This document shows, piece by piece, positions 1 through 4,244 of a stretch of 7,277 nt of DNA (its first letter is position 1; every line of letters begins with the position of its first letter). Origin of the DNA: Ignavibacteriota bacterium (GTDB lineage: Bacteria > Bacteroidota > Kapaibacteriia > Palsa-1295); NCBI GenBank assembly GCA_003151215.1, contig PLXB01000349.1:4138-11414 (forward strand). Reading direction: 5' to 3'. The translations under genes were made by a program, and so were the position numbers. The notes beneath the pieces are model-generated. The model had not been told where the DNA came from and made no database searches. It was given only the letters and a program-made list of their open reading frames with translations.

Positions 1-385
1 TAAGAGTTGTCATGGCAGACGTTCCGTTTCCAACCAGTATTGCGCCTGCAGGAATTGTTGCAAGTCCGGTACCGCCATTGGATACTCCGAGAAGTCCGGT
101 AATATCTCCTGCTGCGCCGTTCGATGATAGCGTCACTTGTCCGAAACTCACAGTCTTATTACCCGCTGCTATGGAAACCTTCATGAAAGGTCCGGTCGCT
201 GCTAGAGAGCCATCGGGAAAGTCAAGACTCCAACTTGCGGCTGGATTTGCAAGTAAATCTATAGTTGCAGTAGTCGCCGAACCTGCCGGTTTTAAAACAA
301 GGCTTCGCGTCAATGTCTGAGCATTGGCAGTGATAGCTGCCGCGCTCAGCAGAATTGCTATAGCCAGGAATTGAGATGTTTTCAT
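1..385 (-). CDS. Exported stalk/fibre-like protein, N-terminal part (3' end outside window)
   Basis: The reading frame opens at ATG 385-383 and stays open for 128 codons to the window edge, so the C-terminus is missing. Residues 1-22 form a signal peptide: Lys at position 2, a hydrophobic core LAIAILLSAAA, and an A-N-A cleavage site before Q23, typical of Bacteroidota exported proteins. Residues 24-90 form a small beta-rich domain containing W52-S-L-D-F-P. From residue 94 the sequence turns into GVSNGGTG (100-107), then AGAILVGNG (113-121), the low-complexity style of phage tail-fibre and bacterial stalk proteins. No catalytic motif is visible. No Shine-Dalgarno sequence precedes the start; the upstream bases are A-rich (AAATAAA). 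The gene lies 53 nt after the stop of 439-1224, with no terminator between them, so co-transcription is likely. The layout matches that neighbour. A surface filament or adhesin role is inferred only from composition. Confidence 0.8.
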   Translation of the reverse strand, partial: MKTSQFLAIAILLSAAAITANAQTLTRSLVLKPAGSATTATIDLLANPAASWSLDFPDGSLAATGPFMKVSIAAGNKTVSFGQVTLSSNGAAGDITGLLGVSNGGTGLATIPAGAILVGNGTSAMTTL

Positions 386-438
386 TTTATTTGAAGAAGT
401 TAGTGAATTAAAAAATGCGTCATGTTTATTAAAAAAAA

Positions 439-1224
439 TTAGTGGTTAACGACAGTATAATGGAGCTGCCCTGTACCCGAATTCGGATAATCGGCTGAGA
501 AGATCACCCGGAAACCTACTCCGGGAGTGATCTGCGATACCTGTGCTTCCACGAATCCGAAAATTGTTGCCTGCGGATCAAAAACAGAAACCGTCACCGA
601 TGAAAGAGCCGAGATCTGAGGATAAGAAATATCGAGATGATTCGCTCCGGTAGCAATGGCAATTTTTCCTGAATATTTCCCTGCGCCTGATCCACTGAGC
701 ATATTCGCATTGATTGTCCCTCCGGCAGGTTCTACTGTTGCTCCCGGACCGACATCGATCGTTGTCCCCGGAGGCAAGATCCCTGAAGTGATCTGGTTTG
801 CTGAAATAGTTATCGAAGACGGAAGTGTATTTGTCCAGACAGGAAAGAGCGAATTATTGAGCGATAAGATAGCGCCCGCCGCAGTCGGCGCCAGCGGTGT
901 TGCAACGCTCAGTGCATTACCATACCAGATATTTCCGGGTGCAAGCGTCGGCAGTGTATTAAATGCCCATGCGAGATTTCCGTTTGCATCGGAGACGAGA
1001 AAATTTATTGCGTTTGTCGGCGGAACTGAGGGAAAATGCAGACGGTACGATTGAATTAGCGGCGGGGCAACGTCCCATGTCAGGGTTTTCCCTGATCCGG
1101 TTGCGTCGTCGATCAGATACGCACGTGCACCAATGGTACGCGGGCGCGTCTGAGCGTCAATTTTGGGGGCAGCAAAAAAGACTACGACTACGAAAAATGC
1201 TATTGCACTTCGAGTCACATTCAT
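439..1224 (-). CDS. Exported stalk/fibre-like protein of 261 residues, function unknown
   Basis: The start is ATG 1224-1222 and the stop TAA is at 441-439. Residues 1-24 are a signal peptide: Arg5, a hydrophobic run AIAFFVVVVFFAA, and cleavage near I-D-A before Q25. Residues 30-90 hold a beta-rich domain with LHFP (62-65) and a segment SDANGNLAW (78-86), a pattern seen in tail-fibre-like repeat proteins. Residues 91-180 are a low-complexity stalk rich in Pro, Gly, Ala, Thr and Asn, with GNIWYGN at 97-103 and SANQITSGILPPGTT at 141-155. Residues 181-261 look like a compact beta-sandwich cap ending in GQLHYTVVNH. There is no T9SS sorting domain, lipobox or catalytic motif. No Shine-Dalgarno sequence is present. 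A consensus Bacteroidota promoter about 160 nt upstream drives it, probably together with the downstream paralogue ending at 1. I infer an envelope or extracellular structural protein; the family is not recognised. Confidence 0.85.
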   Translation of the reverse strand: MNVTRSAIAFFVVVVFFAAPKIDAQTRPRTIGARAYLIDDATGSGKTLTWDVAPPLIQSYRLHFPSVPPTNAINFLVSDANGNLAWAFNTLPTLAPGNIWYGNALSVATPLAPTAAGAILSLNNSLFPVWTNTLPSSITISANQITSGILPPGTTIDVGPGATVEPAGGTINANMLSGSGAGKYSGKIAIATGANHLDISYPQISALSSVTVSVFDPQATIFGFVEAQVSQITPGVGFRVIFSADYPNSGTGQLHYTVVNH

Positions 1225-1238
1225 AAAAAATAATACTG

Positions 1239-1287
1239 AGATCGCTGCAGTACAAGGTGGGTCGTCGTACTACGGCAAAAGCGATCT
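1239..1287 (-). other. Nested hairpin in the leader of the 439-1224 gene
   Basis: An 8-bp perfect stem pairs AGATCGCT (1239-1246) with AGCGATCT (1280-1287). Nested inside, AGTAC (1249-1253) pairs with GTACT (1267-1271), with two more G-C pairs possible from 1247-1248 to 1274-1275. The minus-strand hairpin ends 14 nt before the ATG at 1224, inside the leader implied by the promoter at 1384-1414. An 8-bp stem alone is expected several times by chance in a window this size; the nested helix and the position make it more credible. It could equally fold in a plus-strand RNA. Confidence 0.35.
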
Positions 1288-1307
1288 TTACATTGGACAA
1301 GAATCCT

Positions 1308-1326
1308 CCCGTGGCGCGGGTTTTTT
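1308..1326 (+). terminator. Short GC hairpin followed by T6, terminator-like on the plus strand
   Basis: CCCG (1308-1311) pairs with CGGG (1317-1320) around a 5-nt loop, possibly extended by a T-G pair, and is followed directly by six T (1321-1326). In this orientation it resembles a weak rho-independent terminator, but no plus-strand gene precedes it. On the minus strand it would instead be a small GC hairpin in the leader of the 439-1224 gene. The four-base stem makes terminator function uncertain. Confidence 0.3.
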
Positions 1327-1383
1327 CTCATCTTTCGCTATTACAAGAACCTTGAATAGCAAAATATAGGTAACAATTCAACA

Positions 1384-1414
1384 CAAATATACACAATTCG
1401 GCACATTTATACAA
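1384..1414 (-). promoter_or_regulatory. Bacteroidota-type sigma promoter for the 439-1224 / 1-385 unit
   Basis: Read on the minus strand, TTG (1414-1412) is followed by exactly 20 nt and then TATATTTG (1391-1384). This is a full match to the Bacteroidota primary-sigma layout, with a -33 TTG and a -7 TAnnTTTG spaced 19-21 nt. The start site would fall near 1378, giving a 5' leader of about 150 nt before the ATG at 1224. The flanking DNA is AT-rich. No other gene lies between this site and 1224, so the assignment is straightforward. Confidence 0.7.
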
Positions 1415-1497
1415 GCCTATTATTCCATAAACCTTAGTCGGCGGGATTTAGGAGTACTGTCGTTCGAAGTAAATGCGCCTAAAAAAAATACTATACG

Positions 1498-1523
1498 AAA
1501 AAGCCTCCGAATTTCGAAGGCTT
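1498..1523 (-). terminator. Rho-independent terminator downstream of the 83-residue gene
   Basis: On the minus strand, AAGCCTTCG (1523-1515) pairs with CGGAGGCTT (1509-1501) over nine base pairs including one U-G wobble, with a 5-nt loop AAATT, and is followed by TTT (1500-1498). With the two T at the end of the stem this makes a run of five. Read as plus-strand RNA the wobble becomes a C-A mismatch and no T run follows, so the signal is directional. It lies about 178 nt after the stop of the 1701-1952 gene and before the promoter at 1384-1414, which separates the two transcription units. Confidence 0.65.
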
Positions 1524-1700
1524 ACTTTGGCTGAATACTGAATAATTTAAATCTAAAATTGGAGTAATGTTTCCCCCTTCGTATCTCCTCCTTCCATCAC
1601 CATCGAATTTTTACTATAGCCAGTTTAAACACAAGCCTCCATTCAAAGAAGACTCTAGCTTCTTACTCCATTGCAGCTTTTTTTGATTTCGAAAGTGACC

Positions 1701-1952
1701 TTATTCCGGAAGCTGACATTTTTTTCCGTTTTTATCGACGAAAATAATTTCTTCATTTGATTGCGGAAAAAAGAGATCGCGGCAACATGCGACGAGATCA
1801 CCCGTGCGCCATTGCGATTTTAAAAGGTTTTGGACCGTCCATGTTCCCGTACCTTTTTTATGGCTCATCGTTCCTATGAGAGCACTGCTTATGAACACAT
1901 CGAAGACTATCTCCTCGCCTGTTCTTTCTTTTTCTTCACAAAATACGATCAT
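1701..1952 (-). CDS. Orphan small protein of 83 residues, function unknown
   Basis: I place the start at ATG 1952-1950 because AAAGG (1965-1961) lies 8 nt upstream as a good Shine-Dalgarno sequence. The alternative GTG at 1961-1959 would overlap that site and add only three residues. The protein has 83 residues, mixed charge, and no signal peptide or membrane segment, so it is probably cytoplasmic. It begins MIVFCEEKERTGEE, contains the strand-like stretch EIVFDVFISSALIGTM, then a W-rich part (W38, W48), RTGDLVACC around 49-57, and ends KKCQLPE. There are four cysteines (5, 56, 57, 79) but no ordered CxxC pair, so no zinc ribbon is claimed. I do not recognise the family. It is separated from the OmpA gene by 234 nt and is followed by a terminator, so it looks monocistronic. 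The real start site and expression remain uncertain. Confidence 0.6.
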   Translation of the reverse strand: MIVFCEEKERTGEEIVFDVFISSALIGTMSHKKGTGTWTVQNLLKSQWRTGDLVACCRDLFFPQSNEEIIFVDKNGKKCQLPE

Positions 1953-1960
1953 TATTAACA

Positions 1961-1965
1961 CCTTT
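1961..1965 (-). promoter_or_regulatory. Shine-Dalgarno site AAAGG deciding the start of the 83-residue gene
   Basis: AAAGG is followed by an 8-nt spacer and ATG 1952-1950. It is the only clear ribosome-binding site in the window; the other four genes have A/T-rich upstream bases instead, as is usual in Bacteroidota. It argues against the upstream GTG at 1961-1959 as the start. Confidence 0.55.
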
Positions 1966-2079
1966 AGAACAGGGAAGAAATCAACAGAGTAAAATTATGT
2001 AAAAAGTATAAAATTATTTTCCAATAAAAAATTCCAAATTTTTGTTGTAACTTTATAAGATTATTATCATCAGTCCTTC

Positions 2080-2157
2080 GCAGAGAGGTATCAATCTTAT
2101 ATTAAATTGAAGGTAACTCTCAGTCACTCAATGGAATGGGGGATTTCTCCTCTCTGC
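2080..2157. repeat. Long-range 9-bp inverted repeat in intergenic DNA
   Basis: GCAGAGAGG (2080-2088) is perfectly complementary to CCTCTCTGC (2149-2157), with a 60-nt interior. The interior contains TCAAT (2091-2095) pairing with ATTGA (2106-2110). A competing pair CCTTC (2075-2079) with GAAGG (2109-2113) crosses the outer stem, so the two would be mutually exclusive or form a pseudoknot. The element lies between the OmpA gene stop (2187) and the 83-residue gene (1952). No T run follows either arm, so it is not a normal terminator. About two such 9-bp repeats are expected by chance in a window this size. Confidence 0.35.
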
Positions 2158-2186
2158 CCGAGCCCAACTTTAAAGGACAATCGTTA

Positions 2187-4229
2187 TTATTGTTTTTTTG
2201 GCGTTGCGACGAAGATCGTAACGGTTCGGCAATAGAATCGGCCTTCCGGAATATCATTATCATAGAGGAGTTCGGTACCTCCGACACCTCTGACTGTTGC
2301 TTTCGTAAGTCCTAATGCTACGGCAGTAAACTTTGCCCGGCCCTCAGAAAGATTCAGGTTGTATGCAGGGGTTCCAATTCTATCTGCGTATCCGGTGATC
2401 GTGGTAATATCATTATCGCTGACGCGGGATTTCACGTAGTCGGCGATCTTTTGATTATTGGGATTCAGACTTGGTTTACCAAAATCAAAGAGAATAAGAT
2501 TATAACGGGAATATACGGTATCCGCCAAATGATCCTCCTTCTTTTTTGCCAGAGTTAGTTGGAACACAGGAATCGAATCCATCGGCGTCTTGACAGTTTG
2601 CCCAACTGCATCGCTGGCGACTAACTGATAATCTAAAGCATGGAGCGATGCAAGAGTTTTCTGTTTCTCTTTTTCGATGCGCCAATCGAGTTTACCCGGA
2701 ATCGTCGTTGCCCCGTTAAATTCTTTTAACTTCTTGCCATCGTTACTCGCTTCGACATGCCAGGAAGCAAGCCCTGCCTGCGAATTAATTGTCGGTTTGA
2801 ATCTCACATTCGGAGGATTGGTTACCCGAATCGTATCGATCGTAAGCACCGGCTCGAGAATTTCCCAATCCGGGCACTGGATCTCCACACGACGGTTTTC
2901 GGTAATACCATCTTCTGTTGTCATAGTCGAATTCTTTTCGGGAAGTTCGCGCACCTGAATCAGAAGGCGCTCATCAGGCAAGTGCCAGACATTCTTGAAA
3001 TAATCGCGGACGGTCTCGGCACGTTTACGCGAAAGATCGAGATTGCCTTTTTCATCACGGATATCTGCATTGCAGCCGACAAAAGTGAGCTTGGAATTCG
3101 GATGCATAAGCATACGACGTCCGATGATATTCATGAGCTGATAATAAAGAGGCAGAGTCTCATAATTATACAGTTTATCAGGATAGAAATGCGTTGCTTC
3201 TTCCGAAGTAAGCAATGTATATTCAGGGCGGAAGTCGCTGGAATTTTCCGCAAAGAAAACATAATTTAACAGCGGGCGAAGCTGGGTGGAGATAAATTCC
3301 TCAACTTTAAATTGCAGCGGCACTTCATTGCCTTCCTTATCGACACCGACAACATCCATTTTTGCCGATAGCAGAGGCGTCTTATTCTCAGGCGCAGGCG
3401 GCGGCGGTGGCGGAGGCGGCGGAGGCGGTGGTGGCGGAGGCGGAATCTCTTTTATCGGAAGTGGAGTATATGTCACCGACACGCCAAAACGAAGAGCCGT
3501 CGTATTCCACTTATAGCCGGAGATCACCGGAATAAATGCATGCGTATAATATGCTTCGGGAACAAGATGCAACGAACCGTCACTTTTCAGAGGTAGTTTA
3601 TAGCCGGCACCTGCAAGTACGGCAAAATTGATGGATGAAGCTTGCGGGATTGTCCCGGAATAAACGTTGCGTGTTCTGCCCTGTGGCACTCCGTTAGAAT
3701 CAACAAAAACACCGACATTGACCGGATCGACAAGCTGCTCCCTTTGTGAAAAAGTTTTTGTTATAACGTATCCGCCTTGGAAACCGAGGTTTAAGAACAG
3801 ATGACTGAAAACATTATAGGAGATCGCAGGTTCAAAACCAACCGTCGCAAGTTTCGTTTGCAGAATGTGCTGGAACATTCCTTCGGTAATATTTCCGCCG
3901 ACGATCACACAAGGAGACTCGGCAGATGTCAGCGTTGCATTTAATGAAGAGTATCCGAAACGAAGATCAAGAGAAAATTTTGTATTCAGCGGATATTGAT
4001 AAATTCCTCCGAAAGAAATTCCGTTTCCTGTACCGCCTGCAAAATCCTGACAGCAATTCGGTATTCCGGGAAGCTGCGCAAAATTGGAAATATGCTGATT
4101 AATATTATAATGAAAATACCCTCCCATGCTCGGAAGCATAGCACGCTCACTATCGCTCAGTGCCTGTGCATTCGCCGTCGTTCCCGATAACACCATCAGG
4201 AACAAACTCATACAGATCGTTTTGATCAT
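2187..4229 (-). CDS. Outer-membrane OmpA-family protein with N-terminal barrel, polyproline linker and two OmpA-like modules
   Basis: I choose ATG 4229-4227 (680 residues). An in-frame GTG at 4244 directly abuts the previous stop but would place five residues (MNNPH) before a signal peptide that begins properly at MIKTICMSLFL. Cleavage follows A-N-A near residue 21. Residues 30-255 alternate aromatic and hydrophobic strands (for example KFSLDLRFGYSSL) and fit an outer-membrane beta-barrel. Residues 263-278 are 16 consecutive prolines. Residues 320-451 form an OmpA-like module with FFAENSSDFRP, then GNLDLSRKRAETVRDYF and ENRRVEI. Residues 455-565 look Ig-like. Residues 573-675 form a second OmpA-like module with LFDFGKPSLNPNN and ADRIGTPAYNLNLSEGRA; the Asp and Arg at the expected peptidoglycan-contacting positions are present in this module. 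The gene ends in tandem TAA codons. It lies 15 nt after the T9SS cargo gene, so the two are probably one operon. The role is inferred to be linking the outer membrane to the cell wall. Confidence 0.9.
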   Translation of the reverse strand: MIKTICMSLFLMVLSGTTANAQALSDSERAMLPSMGGYFHYNINQHISNFAQLPGIPNCCQDFAGGTGNGISFGGIYQYPLNTKFSLDLRFGYSSLNATLTSAESPCVIVGGNITEGMFQHILQTKLATVGFEPAISYNVFSHLFLNLGFQGGYVITKTFSQREQLVDPVNVGVFVDSNGVPQGRTRNVYSGTIPQASSINFAVLAGAGYKLPLKSDGSLHLVPEAYYTHAFIPVISGYKWNTTALRFGVSVTYTPLPIKEIPPPPPPPPPPPPPPPPAPENKTPLLSAKMDVVGVDKEGNEVPLQFKVEEFISTQLRPLLNYVFFAENSSDFRPEYTLLTSEEATHFYPDKLYNYETLPLYYQLMNIIGRRMLMHPNSKLTFVGCNADIRDEKGNLDLSRKRAETVRDYFKNVWHLPDERLLIQVRELPEKNSTMTTEDGITENRRVEIQCPDWEILEPVLTIDTIRVTNPPNVRFKPTINSQAGLASWHVEASNDGKKLKEFNGATTIPGKLDWRIEKEKQKTLASLHALDYQLVASDAVGQTVKTPMDSIPVFQLTLAKKKEDHLADTVYSRYNLILFDFGKPSLNPNNQKIADYVKSRVSDNDITTITGYADRIGTPAYNLNLSEGRAKFTAVALGLTKATVRGVGGTELLYDNDIPEGRFYCRTVTIFVATPKKQ
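3396..3443 (-). repeat. Run of 16 proline codons
   Basis: Sixteen consecutive proline codons, mixing CCG, CCT and CCA, encode residues 263-278 of the OmpA-family protein, followed by A-P-E. The mixed codons argue against a recent simple slippage of one triplet. The run sits exactly between the predicted barrel and the first OmpA-like module, so it is probably a stiff polyproline-II spacer in the periplasm. Runs of this length normally need elongation factor P for translation. Confidence 0.95.
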
Positions 4230-4244
4230 GTGGGGATTATTCAC

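Larger units (their letters stand above)
1225..1700. other. Gene-free region between two transcription units
   Basis: This 476-nt stretch holds, from high to low coordinates, an unexplained 3' segment (1524-1700), the minus-strand terminator at 1498-1523, an AT-rich block, the promoter at 1384-1414 and the structured leader of the next gene. Inside 1524-1700 the plus strand has a 6-bp inverted repeat AAGAAG/CTTCTT (1646-1651/1659-1664). The minus strand has a Shine-Dalgarno-like AAGGAGGAG (1593-1585) with no suitable start codon after it. I see no convincing gene here. Confidence 0.6.

Noticed and set aside
1..1224. Prophage tail-fibre genes as an explanation for the GGTG-style sequences
   Set aside because: Both proteins carry Sec signal peptides and there are no neighbouring phage genes, so host-exported surface proteins fit better.
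12..1369. Plus-strand frames at 12-320, 656-1054, 963-1226 and 1163-1369
   Set aside because: They are antisense to, or run off the start of, two minus-strand genes with clear signal peptides, and none has a recognisable domain or initiation signal.
1553..1603. Minus-strand mini-ORF of 16 codons near a strong AAGGAGGAG sequence
   Set aside because: The Shine-Dalgarno-like bases lie inside the ORF rather than before its start, and no start codon follows at proper spacing.
1567..1686. Plus-strand ORF of 39 codons in the gene-free region
   Set aside because: GGAG lies only two bases from its ATG, which is too close to work. The composition is low complexity and there is no promoter.
2075..2165. 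Resemblance to a TPP riboswitch on the minus strand (CTGAGA at 2123-2118, GCGAAGGA near 2081-2074, CTCGGG upstream)
   Set aside because: The essential CCUGAUCUGG segment and the GGGGUGC/ACCC helix are missing, and the downstream gene has no visible link to thiamine. An Infernal scan with the TPP model would settle it.
2757..3269. Open plus-strand frame of 170 codons inside the OmpA gene
   Set aside because: It is antisense to a gene with strong domain evidence, its translation has no recognisable domain, and it has no promoter or ribosome-binding site. It is a shadow of the minus-strand codon pattern.
3286..3516. Plus-strand frame encoding a polyglycine tract
   Set aside because: The glycines are the reverse complement of the 16 proline codons of the OmpA-family gene; there is no independent coding evidence.
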